From positions 62,001 to 126,000 of the forward strand of contig JAFOEY010000032.1 of assembly GCA_017387565.1 (NCBI GenBank): DNA of 64,000 bases, written 5' to 3'. The stretch comes from Lachnospiraceae bacterium. Lineage in GTDB: Bacteria; Bacillota; Clostridia; Lachnospirales; Lachnospiraceae. This document shows, piece by piece, positions 8,834 through 17,125 of the stretch. How positions within the stretch are numbered: position 1 is the first letter of the stretch; each line of letters opens with the position of its first letter. Position numbers and translations under genes: made by a program. The notes under the pieces were generated by a model. That model had not been told where the DNA came from. It searched no databases and saw only the letters and a program-made list of their open reading frames with translations.

Positions 8834-8863
8834 AATTATACCGGAAATGAATGTATTTATGTT

Positions 8864-11800
8864 ATGGAAAATGTTTCATGGAAAGAAATGATGAAAAGAA
8901 ATAGTGAAAAGAAATATTTCCAATTGAATAAAGTTTGTCTTGCAATTGCCGTCGTTCACTGGTTGTTATCTTTTTTTACAGACCGATTTATTTTTCATTA
9001 TGTGACATGGGACTTTAGCAATTTGACACAGACCATTAAAACAGCAATGACCTTTGGGGCCAAGGCTGTTTTTCTGCTTGTATTGATTGCGTTGTGGCAG
9101 GGTGTTTTTTTCTTTATTAAAAAAGCAGACCGCAGATTTGTGAGAAATTCATTGATTTATTTTGGGATTAATCTATTTGTACTGCTTTTGGTATGGCCCG
9201 GCATCTGGCGGATGGATGAATTCGGGATTTTAAACAGTGCCGTAAATCTCATTCCGGTTTTCTGGCAGAATTATCTGACGAGTATTTTTTATGTCTTTTC
9301 GCTGATGCTGTTGCCTTTTCCGGCAGGAGTGATTATCGTACAATGTGCGGTTGTCTCTTTGGCAGCAGGATTTGTTATCACGTGGTTTGAAAAAAGATTT
9401 GGAAAATGGGGACTGCTTAGTTTTATTCCGTTTCTTTTCTTCCCTGTGCTTGATTCCAATCTCTATCCGATGCGCATGAGCATTTATGCATTCCTTGAGC
9501 TGGTATTGTTGATTGTGCTGGCTGAAAAAAATGAAAAGACGGGTCATGACATGAGTCGCAATATACAAACGAGAAAGAAAGATAACTTATTTGTCTGCAT
9601 CGTGTTAGCTGCTCTTGTTACAGTATGGCGTACGGAAGCTATTTATTATCTGCCCTTTTTTTCGTTATTATTGTGGATTTTATTTGCAAAAAAGTGGAGC
9701 AGGAAAAAGCTGGTTCAAACCATTTGCGGATATTTGGTTCTGTCTTTGGTGTTACTGGTTCCTCAGACAGTCGGAGATAAATTGACCAGTGGAAATCAAT
9801 ATGATCTGACAAGTGTTGTTTTACCTTTGGTTCCTTTGGTTGAGGCAGCGGATGCTTCCGATTCGTGTCAGGAAGAACTGGCTGCCATTGATGAGGTTAT
9901 TAATGTAGAGGTTGCCGTTCAGGGCGCAAAGGAAAATAGAAGCGGGATCAGTCTCTTTTGGGGAAACCCTGACTTTCAGAGAACGGAGTATACGGATGAG
10001 GAATATACACAGTTTAAGAGTGCTTATTATCGTTTGATTTTGAAATATCCCACTGTCTTTTTGCAGGAACGTTTTACGTGCTTTATGCAGTCTGTGGATC
10101 TATTGGAAAATACTACGGAGTTATTTTCTAAAGAAGGTGTGCCCAATTACGAAACTTTTGGGACATACCCTTTGACAAAACCGGTAAATGAAACACTGAG
10201 AAACCGTACCATCTGTTTATTGGAGTGGAGAAATTCATCTGATTATGAGCAAAAGAAAACCGGCTATTCTTTGGTTTACGGACCATTCCTTCCGATTGTG
10301 ATATTACTGGTTAGCTGGGCTTACTGTCTGTTACGGAAAAAATGGAAACGGTTTTTTATCCTGTCACTTCCGTTAATTAAGGTTCCTCTGATTATGCTTA
10401 CGGCACCGTCGCGGCTGTTTATGTACTATTATTCATTATATTTAATCGGTTATGTTCTGTTGTTTTATCTTTTGATTGGTTTGTGGACAAAGATATGGAA
10501 AAAGATTAAAGCACCGATTGCAAAAACAATCCGTTATGCAAAACGAAATGGAATAAAAGCGGCATATTATGCGGCAATTGAGCGCGTGGATCATAAGCAT
10601 ACGGATACTTTGACAAAGAAGGCTTTAGCATATATGGGCTGCCGTGAGTGGAGTAGCGTAAGTGGTGTTAGAAATACAGAGAACGATATTGTAAATGAGA
10701 GAGGTAAATTCGGAGAGAATAATAAAGAGAATAGGAAAGAAAACGCGAAAGAAAATTTAGCCAATGAGTATGGAGGTTATCAACCGCTAATCAGCATCGT
10801 TGTTCCAACCTATGAAACAAAAGAAAAGTTTTTACGTGAACTTTTAGACTGCGTGATTCGACAGACCTATAGCAATTGGGAACTGATTATTGCGGATGCA
10901 AGTAAATCCGATGCGGTAAAAAAAATTGTTGATGAAGTGGAACAAAATGCCGGTATTTCCGATCTAATAAAGTATAAGCATCTGGATGAAAACAAAGGCA
11001 TTTCTGAGAATACGAATGCTGCAATTGATGAAGCCTGTGGAGATTATATTGCATTACTGGATCATGATGATTTACTGACATTGGATGCATTGGAAAAGAT
11101 GGTCGAAAGGCTGCAGGCGCCGGATGTGGACGATATGCAAACTGTGATTGCCGTTTATTCCGATGAGGACAAGTGTGATACAGACGGTAATCGATTTTAT
11201 GAGCCATACTTTAAACCGGATTTTAATTTGGATTTGCTTTTATCCAATAACTACATCTGCCATTTTCTGATGGTCAGGGCAGATGTGATGAAGGCTTTAA
11301 AACTGCGTGCAAAATTCGATGGTGCGCAGGATTATGATTTGGTACTGCGGTTAGCATTGCTAACTGAAAATATCATGGATATAACAGATTTGCTGAGTGA
11401 CGCGGAACGCAAAGAGAAAACAGATAAAGCAGAGAAAGCAGATAAAACAGATAAAACAGATATAACAGATATAATAGGAAGTACAGATTATAAGAAAACA
11501 AAAGGTATAAATTGTAAAGCAGGAAAGCTACAAATCCTTCATGCTCCTTCTATTTTATATCACTGGCGCTGTCATGAAGAATCGACTGCGATAAATACAG
11601 ACAGCAAGCGTTATGCTTATGATGCCGGAAGAGAAGCTTTAAAAGACTATTTTGCAAAAAAGGGTATGGCAGATCAGGTTGAGGTCACGGATAGTGAACA
11701 TCTGGGATTTTATAAGACGACTTATGTGCCGGATATTTTTGCGGTCAGAAAAGATATTGCTGCCGTTTGCGGTCGTGTGGTAAAAGATGGTATTGTGATT

Positions 11801-11998
11801 GCAAGTCCCGATCACTTGTTTGACGGACTGCGAATTTATAGCAGTGGTTATATGCATCGGGCGGATTTATATATGGATGTGATAGCTTATGATGAACGGG
11901 CACTCAGAATTCGGTCGGATCTGGATAGGAATCTGGATGAGGCTCTAAATATGGGGATGAAGCTTGTGTATGATCCGGAGTTGGTTGAAGAGATATGA
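8864..11998 (+). CDS. Large membrane protein (DUF6020-like) fused to a GT2 glycosyltransferase
   Basis: The frame is open from 8807, but the first residues look non-coding; ATG 8864 (or 8888) is more likely, giving about 1044 aa. The first ~560 residues contain about a dozen membrane segments with WPGIWRMDEFG and YYLPFFSLLLW, like DUF6020 membrane proteins. After an Asn/Glu/Lys-rich linker the second half is a GT-A glycosyltransferase of family 2: PLISIVVPTYETKEKFLREL, ALLDHDDLLT (DxD-like) and YSDEDKCD. A Lys/Thr/Asp tandem stretch (KADKTDKTDITD) is inserted in the GT2 half. It probably glycosylates a lipid-linked surface polymer. Its stop overlaps the next gene by 4 bases. Confidence 0.8.
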   Translation: MENVSWKEMMKRNSEKKYFQLNKVCLAIAVVHWLLSFFTDRFIFHYVTWDFSNLTQTIKTAMTFGAKAVFLLVLIALWQGVFFFIKKADRRFVRNSLIYFGINLFVLLLVWPGIWRMDEFGILNSAVNLIPVFWQNYLTSIFYVFSLMLLPFPAGVIIVQCAVVSLAAGFVITWFEKRFGKWGLLSFIPFLFFPVLDSNLYPMRMSIYAFLELVLLIVLAEKNEKTGHDMSRNIQTRKKDNLFVCIVLAALVTVWRTEAIYYLPFFSLLLWILFAKKWSRKKLVQTICGYLVLSLVLLVPQTVGDKLTSGNQYDLTSVVLPLVPLVEAADASDSCQEELAAIDEVINVEVAVQGAKENRSGISLFWGNPDFQRTEYTDEEYTQFKSAYYRLILKYPTVFLQERFTCFMQSVDLLENTTELFSKEGVPNYETFGTYPLTKPVNETLRNRTICLLEWRNSSDYEQKKTGYSLVYGPFLPIVILLVSWAYCLLRKKWKRFFILSLPLIKVPLIMLTAPSRLFMYYYSLYLIGYVLLFYLLIGLWTKIWKKIKAPIAKTIRYAKRNGIKAAYYAAIERVDHKHTDTLTKKALAYMGCREWSSVSGVRNTENDIVNERGKFGENNKENRKENAKENLANEYGGYQPLISIVVPTYETKEKFLRELLDCVIRQTYSNWELIIADASKSDAVKKIVDEVEQNAGISDLIKYKHLDENKGISENTNAAIDEACGDYIALLDHDDLLTLDALEKMVERLQAPDVDDMQTVIAVYSDEDKCDTDGNRFYEPYFKPDFNLDLLLSNNYICHFLMVRADVMKALKLRAKFDGAQDYDLVLRLALLTENIMDITDLLSDAERKEKTDKAEKADKTDKTDITDIIGSTDYKKTKGINCKAGKLQILHAPSILYHWRCHEESTAINTDSKRYAYDAGREALKDYFAKKGMADQVEVTDSEHLGFYKTTYVPDIFAVRKDIAAVCGRVVKDGIVIASPDHLFDGLRIYSSGYMHRADLYMDVIAYDERALRIRSDLDRNLDEALNMGMKLVYDPELVEEI
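11416..11472 (+). repeat. In-frame ACAGATAAA-type tandem repeat
   Basis: About six 9-base units (variants of ACAGATAAA) encode the Lys/Thr/Ala/Asp stretch inside the GT2 domain of the fusion gene. The repeat keeps the frame and probably forms a surface loop. Confidence 0.7.
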
Positions 11999-12972
11999 TA
12001 AAAACAACAATCGTGATTCCAAATTATAATGGGATCAAATATTTGAAAAACTGCATAGATAAGTTGCTTGTTGCTAAAGAATGCGGCGATTTTGAAATTC
12101 TGCTGGTTGACAATGGTTCGACGGACGGAAGTGAAATGCTTTGTCGGGAATATGAAGCACAGGGGATTGCAAGGGTAATCGCTTTTAACCATAATACCGG
12201 CTTTTGTGGTGCGGTAAATGCCGGTATTGATGCCTGTGAGACCGAGTATGTATTGCTTTTAAATAATGATACGGAAGTGACAAAAGATTTTGTTGTGAAT
12301 CTGGAGCACTTTATGGATATTCATCCCAAGGCTTTTTCGGCTTCAGCAAAGATGCTTTCTTTACAGAAACCGGATATCATTGATGACTGCGGAGATTTAT
12401 ATTGTGCTTTGGGCTGGGCTTTTGGTCTTGGCAAGGGAAAAGCTCGGACACATTATGAAAAAGATGCCGAAATTTTTGCTTCCTGCGGTGGAGCGGCCAT
12501 TTATCGGATGGAAGTTTTTGATAGAATTGGTAAATTTGATGAAAATCATTTTGCTTATTTGGAAGACATTGATATCGGATATCGGGCGAAAATATATGGT
12601 TATCGCAACTATTTCTGTCATAATGCGGTTGTTTTACATGCCGGCAGCGGATTTTCCGGTTCCAGATATAATGCGTTTAAAATAGATTTATCTGCAAAAA
12701 ATAGTATTTACCTGGTATATAAAAATATGCCGCTCCTGCAATTGCTGTTAAATCTTCCCTTTTTGCTTGCGGGTTTTTTTATTAAGTTTCTTTTCTTTGT
12801 AAAGAAAGGATATGGCAAAGTATATGCAAAAGGTCTATTAAAAGGATTTCGTTTGAGCTTTTCCCGTAAAGGCAGGGCGCAAAAGGTTGCGTTTCAGTTT
12901 CAGTATCTGAAACACTATTTTGCAATCCAATTGCAACTTTGGTGGAATCTGATTAGAAGATTTTTTGGTTAA
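11995..12972 (+). CDS. GT2 glycosyltransferase (rhamnosyltransferase-like)
   Basis: A 325-aa enzyme. It begins KTTIVIPNYNGIKYL, has the GT2 substrate signature LLVDNGSTDGSE, the NTGFCGAVNAGI loop, the DxD-type LLLNNDTEV, and the acceptor-side YLEDIDIGYRAKIYGY. A hydrophobic, basic C-terminal tail (about residues 240-325) suggests membrane association. The ATGATA start overlaps the preceding GT2 fusion gene, so the two act in one operon in assembly of the same glycan. Closest in style to WbbL/RfbF-like rhamnosyltransferases; the donor sugar is not determined. Confidence 0.87.
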   Translation: MIKTTIVIPNYNGIKYLKNCIDKLLVAKECGDFEILLVDNGSTDGSEMLCREYEAQGIARVIAFNHNTGFCGAVNAGIDACETEYVLLLNNDTEVTKDFVVNLEHFMDIHPKAFSASAKMLSLQKPDIIDDCGDLYCALGWAFGLGKGKARTHYEKDAEIFASCGGAAIYRMEVFDRIGKFDENHFAYLEDIDIGYRAKIYGYRNYFCHNAVVLHAGSGFSGSRYNAFKIDLSAKNSIYLVYKNMPLLQLLLNLPFLLAGFFIKFLFFVKKGYGKVYAKGLLKGFRLSFSRKGRAQKVAFQFQYLKHYFAIQLQLWWNLIRRFFG

Positions 12973-13028
12973 CTGCTTTGTAGTTGTCAGAAATTAATCT
13001 TACGTGACGAATTATTTTATAATATGAT

Positions 13029-13107
13029 ATCAGGGTCAAAAGTTCATACTTTTCATGTTCGCATGAAAAAGTATGCTTAGCAATCCGTTGGTATCATGGG
13101 GTAAAAG
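13029..13107 (+). repeat. Family A hairpin repeat, copy 1
   Basis: It starts ATCAGGGTCAAAAG and ends TTGGTATCATGGGGTAAAAG. Inside is a hairpin CATACTTTTCATG (13045-13057), TTCG loop, CATGAAAAAGTATG (13062-13075). Related copies lie at 36843-36920, 43306-43339 and 51402-51557. The hairpin may also end transcription after the GT2 gene, although no T-tract follows. Confidence 0.7.
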
Positions 13108-13170
13108 TTTAAGATTCTTTTAAATGTTACAAAAATGTTAAATTTGCGTTACGCATTTATTATAAAACAG

Positions 13171-13199
13171 TTGCCCTTTTTGCCAAAATAAGGTACAAT
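13171..13199 (+). promoter_or_regulatory. Promoter of the initiating glycosyl-phosphate transferase gene
   Basis: A -35 TTGCCC (13171-13176), 17-base spacer and -10 TACAAT (13194-13199). It lies 31 bases before the TTG start codon. Confidence 0.65.
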
Positions 13200-13230
13200 A
13201 TCGGATGTATATGAAAATAGGTGATATCCT

Positions 13231-14640
13231 TTGATTAAAGACAATCAAAAGTATTTTAATAGACTCCATGTCGTTTTGGATGCGATTGTAATTGTTGCAA
13301 CTTATGCGTTGGCATGGTATGTACGTTTTAAGACAGATTTTAATAATGACGCAGAATTTACGGGTGTATTAAGTGCAAGAATTTATTTTTCGGCACTGAT
13401 TTTTATTGTTCCCGGATATCTGATTTTAAACTATCTGTTTAGCTTATATACTTCAAAACGGTATTCAAGTGCGCAACGAGACATTTCCAATGTCATAAAA
13501 TCCAATACTGTGGGACTGATTCTGTTTATTGGTATTTTGTATATTATCAGGCAGAATCACATTTCACGTTCGATGATTTTTATCTTTTATGTATTTAATA
13601 TCATCGGACAGGCCGGCACCAGGATTTTAATTCGCAAGATTTTACGGACTTTTCGAAAAAAAGGCTATAATATCAAATATATTCTGTTAGTCGGCTATTC
13701 CAGGGCAGCAGAGCAGTATATTGACCGCATTATACAAAATCCGCAGTGGGGATATGTTGTTCGTGGAATTTTGGATGATCATATTCCACGGGGAACCACA
13801 TATAAAAATGTTAAGGTACTTGGGACAATTGGCAATCTGGAGATTATTTTGCCGGAAAGTAAGCTGGATGAAATTGCGATTACTCTTTCCTTAAAGGATT
13901 ATGAGTATCTGGAAGAAATTGTGGGTATGTGCGAAAAATCCGGTGTTCACACCAAGTTTATTCCGGATTATAACAGTGTCATCCCCAGCAAACCATATAC
14001 AGAAGATTTAAATGGGCTCCCGGTGATTAATATTCGTCACGTGCCTTTGACAAATACATTGAATGCAATATCAAAACGAATCGTGGATATTGTCGGTTCA
14101 ATTTTTGCAATCATCTTGTTTTCGCCCATTTTATTGATCACGGCAATTCTGATAAAATGTACCAGCAAAGGGCCGGTTATTTTTAAGCAGGAACGAGTTG
14201 GTCTGCACAATCAGAAATTCCAAATGTATAAATTCCGCAGTATGAAAATGCAGGATCCTTCGGATGAACAAAAGGCCTGGACTACCAGGGATGATCCGCG
14301 TGTGACAAGGGTGGGCAAGTTTATCCGTCATACCAGCATTGACGAATTACCGCAATTTTTCAATGTTCTAAAGGGAGACATGAGCATTGTGGGACCTCGT
14401 CCGGAAAGACCGTATTTTGTGGAACAATATAAAGAAGAAATTCCACGCTATATGATTAAACACCAGGTTCGTCCAGGGATTACGGGATGGGCACAGATTA
14501 GTGGATATCGCGGTGACAGTTCCATTAAGGGGCGTATTGAATGTGATTTGTATTACATCGAAAACTGGACAATGGGACTGGATATTAAAATTATGTTTTT
14601 GACAATATTCAAAGGTTTTATCAACAAAAATGCATATTAG
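13231..14640 (+). CDS. Polyprenyl-phosphate sugar-1-phosphate transferase (WbaP/CpsE type)
   Basis: A 469-aa protein that starts polymer assembly by moving a sugar-1-phosphate onto undecaprenyl phosphate at the membrane. The TTG start is supported by AGGTGAT 8 bases upstream. N-terminal membrane helices are followed by a CoA-binding-like domain (ILLVGYSRAAEQYIDRI), one more helix near residue 290, and the catalytic bac_transf domain: GPVIFKQERVG, MYKFRSMK, FIRHTSIDELPQFFNVLKGD and MSIVGPRPERP. Length fits the large WbaP-like class. It has its own promoter and precedes a LytR-CpsA-Psr gene, matching start and end steps of the same pathway. Confidence 0.92.
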   Translation: MIKDNQKYFNRLHVVLDAIVIVATYALAWYVRFKTDFNNDAEFTGVLSARIYFSALIFIVPGYLILNYLFSLYTSKRYSSAQRDISNVIKSNTVGLILFIGILYIIRQNHISRSMIFIFYVFNIIGQAGTRILIRKILRTFRKKGYNIKYILLVGYSRAAEQYIDRIIQNPQWGYVVRGILDDHIPRGTTYKNVKVLGTIGNLEIILPESKLDEIAITLSLKDYEYLEEIVGMCEKSGVHTKFIPDYNSVIPSKPYTEDLNGLPVINIRHVPLTNTLNAISKRIVDIVGSIFAIILFSPILLITAILIKCTSKGPVIFKQERVGLHNQKFQMYKFRSMKMQDPSDEQKAWTTRDDPRVTRVGKFIRHTSIDELPQFFNVLKGDMSIVGPRPERPYFVEQYKEEIPRYMIKHQVRPGITGWAQISGYRGDSSIKGRIECDLYYIENWTMGLDIKIMFLTIFKGFINKNAY

Positions 14641-14734
14641 AAGGTTGTTAATTTTGCAATGGCAAGAGGGGTTATATAATCTTTGCACATGGCAATAGTA
14701 TGCAGCAAAGGAAAGGATTAAAGAGTAAGTAATA

Positions 14735-15967
14735 ATGGCAACAGAGAGAAGTTCGCGAAATACAGGTTCTGCTAACAGAACGGGAACTACGAGAAGAAAT
14801 AGCTCCACAAACAGAACAGGTTCGACTCAAAGAACAGGTTCGTCAAACGGACGAAGACGTGTCAGCAAAGCAGAATTAAAAAGACGTCAGCGCAAAAAAT
14901 GGATTATTCTGGGTGTCGAGTTTTTTGTATTTTTGGTTTTGATTATTGCATTGTACTTTATTACCAAGCTTGATGTCATCCATAAAGATTATATTGATGA
15001 AAATGAAATTCAGATCAACGAAAATTCGAATACAGAAGAGATGTTGGAAGAATTTATGATCTCTGAAGAAGATGTCAAGTTTAATGATTTTGGCGATGAT
15101 ATGAAAGGCTATCGTAATATTGCATTATTCGGTGTTGATGCCCGAAACAACAATTTGGGTAAGGGTGTCAGATCCGATACCATTATTATAGCCTCTATCA
15201 ATGAAGAAACAAAAGAAATTCGATTAGCTTCCATTTACCGTGATACTTATTTAAATTTAGGTAACGATACCTACAACAAGGCAAACTCTGCATATGCATA
15301 TGGTGGTCCGAAACAGGCTATCAATATGTTGAATATGAACTTTGACTTAAATATCACAGATTATGTTACGGTAGGTTGGGGTGCTGTTGCTGATACGGTT
15401 GATGCTCTTGGTGGTATTGAGATTGATGTAGATTCGGCAGAGATTACTCACTTAAACAATTATCAGGTGGAAACTTCACAGTCTTTGGGAAGAAAATATA
15501 CCAAGCTAACTCAGACAGGTATGGTTAATTTGGATGGTATTCAGGCAGTTTCTTATTGCCGTATCCGTTATACAGCCGGTGATGACTATAAGCGTGCGGA
15601 AAGACAACGTGAGGTCATTCAGGCTTTGGCTGATAAAGCACAGGCTGTTGCTTTGAAAAATCCGGCAACTTTAAATGACATTGCTAATGATGTATTTCCT
15701 TCTACAGCTACCAGTCTGACATTAAATGAGATTTTATCTCTTTTGTCAGATATCGGATCTTACAAGATTGTGGATTCAACCGGTTTCCCGAACGAGCAGT
15801 ACCGTGCAACAGGTGTTGTCGGAGGTAAGGGTGATTGCGTTATCCCGAGTGATTTAAGTACTAATGTCACATTGTTACATGAATTCCTATTTGGTGATAC
15901 AGGATATGTTCCTTCTGCTGAAGTACAGAATTACAGTGCGAAGATTCATTCAGATACAGGAAAATAA
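14735..15967 (+). CDS. LytR-CpsA-Psr (LCP) family wall-polymer ligase
   Basis: A 410-aa protein. A cytoplasmic Ser/Thr/Arg/Asn-rich tail (residues 1-50) precedes one membrane anchor at about residues 53-75, then the external LCP domain: IALFGVDAR, RSDTIIIASINEETKEIRLASIYRDTYL with the pyrophosphate-binding Arg/Asp pattern, VGWGAVADTVDALGGIEID, and YCRIRYTAGDDYKRAERQREV. LCP proteins transfer lipid-linked polymers onto peptidoglycan. The gene follows the initiating transferase by 94 bases and ends before a terminator. The arginine-rich RNRTGSTQRTG-like tail is longer than in many homologues. Confidence 0.92.
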   Translation: MATERSSRNTGSANRTGTTRRNSSTNRTGSTQRTGSSNGRRRVSKAELKRRQRKKWIILGVEFFVFLVLIIALYFITKLDVIHKDYIDENEIQINENSNTEEMLEEFMISEEDVKFNDFGDDMKGYRNIALFGVDARNNNLGKGVRSDTIIIASINEETKEIRLASIYRDTYLNLGNDTYNKANSAYAYGGPKQAINMLNMNFDLNITDYVTVGWGAVADTVDALGGIEIDVDSAEITHLNNYQVETSQSLGRKYTKLTQTGMVNLDGIQAVSYCRIRYTAGDDYKRAERQREVIQALADKAQAVALKNPATLNDIANDVFPSTATSLTLNEILSLLSDIGSYKIVDSTGFPNEQYRATGVVGGKGDCVIPSDLSTNVTLLHEFLFGDTGYVPSAEVQNYSAKIHSDTGK

Positions 15968-15995
15968 AATTGTGTTTATATGATAAAAGTGATTA

Positions 15996-16019
15996 GGGGC
16001 TTTCGTGAAGCCCCTTTTT
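15996..16019 (+). terminator. Intrinsic terminator after the LCP gene
   Basis: GGGGCTT (15996-16002), 5-base loop, AAGCCCC (16008-16014), then TTTTT. It ends the 13231-15967 transcription unit. Confidence 0.9.
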
Positions 16020-16040
16020 ACTTGAAAGAAATATTTATAA

Positions 16041-16069
16041 TGGAATCTTCATTTCATCTCTGTTATACT
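16041..16069 (+). promoter_or_regulatory. Extended -10 promoter of the GT2-glmS unit
   Basis: TGT-TATACT (16061-16069) with a weak -35 TGGAAT (16041-16046) at 17-base spacing, 50 bases before the GT2 start codon and just after a terminator. Confidence 0.6.
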
Positions 16070-16118
16070 GTATTTGTGCGGACAATATAGTAATCGGACA
16101 GAAAAGGAAGCGCATACT

Positions 16119-17123
16119 ATGTATACAGTAGATGTTATTATTCCAACATACAAACCCAAAAAAGATTTTTTGGAAGTATTGGATCTGTTGAATAAGCAGA
16201 CGATTAAACCGGGACGGATTATTCTGATGAATACCGAGGAATACTATTTCGACCAGTTTATTTATGGAACCAATTTTTTGCAGCGCTATGACAATTGCAA
16301 GGTATATCATTTGTCAAAGCTGGAATTTGATCATGGAGAAACCAGAAACCGGGGAGTAGCTCATTCAAAGGCAGACTATTTTGTGATGATGACTCAGGAT
16401 GCAGTTCCTAAAGATGAACGACTGATCGAAAATCTGTTAAAGCCACTCCAGGCAAACGAAGCAGTTGTTTCTTATGCAAAACAGCTTCCAAAAGCGGATT
16501 GCAACCCGATTGAGTGTTATACAAGAGCTTTTAATTATCCGGAAAATTCCCGGATGAAAGGGGAAAAAGATTTACCCCAGTTGGGAATTAAGACTTATTT
16601 TTGTTCCGATGTCTGTGCAGCGTATAACCGCAAGGTATTTGATGAACTTCATGGATTTATCAACGGAGCAATATTTAACGAGGATATGGTATATGCGGCT
16701 AAAGCTGCTAAAAGTGGTTATATGATTGCATATTGTGCGGATGCCTGTGTTTATCATTCGCATAATTATACAGCGTCTCAGCAGTTTCATAGGAATTTTG
16801 ATCTGGGAGTATCGCAGGCGGATCATCCTGAGGTGTTTGAAGGAATAAAGTCTGAGGGCGAAGGAATCCGTATGGTACGGGATACGATGGCATACTTATG
16901 GAATAATGGATACAAGACATGTATTCCACGTCTAATAATTCAAAGCGGTGCAAAGTTTATCGGTTATCGTTTGGGTAAGAATTATCATAAGCTAACGGAA
17001 AATCAGATTCATAAATTTACATCTAATCCGGATTACTGGAGACGAAAATCATTAAAGAGGGGCATCAAAAATATAGATGCAACCAAAGGCTATGGAAAGA
17101 ATCCTGAAAAAGAAGGAGAATAG
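16119..17123 (+). CDS. GT2 glycosyltransferase (RfbF-like)
   Basis: About 334 aa. ATG 16119 is preferred over the longer frame from 16074 because AAAGGAAG lies 8 bases upstream. Features: VDVIIPTYKPKKDFLEVL at the start, the acceptor or metal region MMTQDAVP in place of a classical DxD, HGETRNRGV, and FNEDMVYAAKAAKSG with the catalytic-base-like Asp. It resembles rhamnosyltransferases of O-antigen and capsule clusters. glmS begins 3 bases after its stop, so amino-sugar supply is transcribed together with a glycosyltransferase, which suggests that glmS expression is tied to surface polymer demand. Confidence 0.85.
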   Translation: MYTVDVIIPTYKPKKDFLEVLDLLNKQTIKPGRIILMNTEEYYFDQFIYGTNFLQRYDNCKVYHLSKLEFDHGETRNRGVAHSKADYFVMMTQDAVPKDERLIENLLKPLQANEAVVSYAKQLPKADCNPIECYTRAFNYPENSRMKGEKDLPQLGIKTYFCSDVCAAYNRKVFDELHGFINGAIFNEDMVYAAKAAKSGYMIAYCADACVYHSHNYTASQQFHRNFDLGVSQADHPEVFEGIKSEGEGIRMVRDTMAYLWNNGYKTCIPRLIIQSGAKFIGYRLGKNYHKLTENQIHKFTSNPDYWRRKSLKRGIKNIDATKGYGKNPEKEGE

Positions 17124-17125
17124 AT

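Noticed and set aside
8807..8863. Upstream TTG start for the membrane/GT2 fusion gene
   Set aside because: These codons lie in a tandem repeat and lack a ribosome binding site; ATG 8864 or 8888 fits better.
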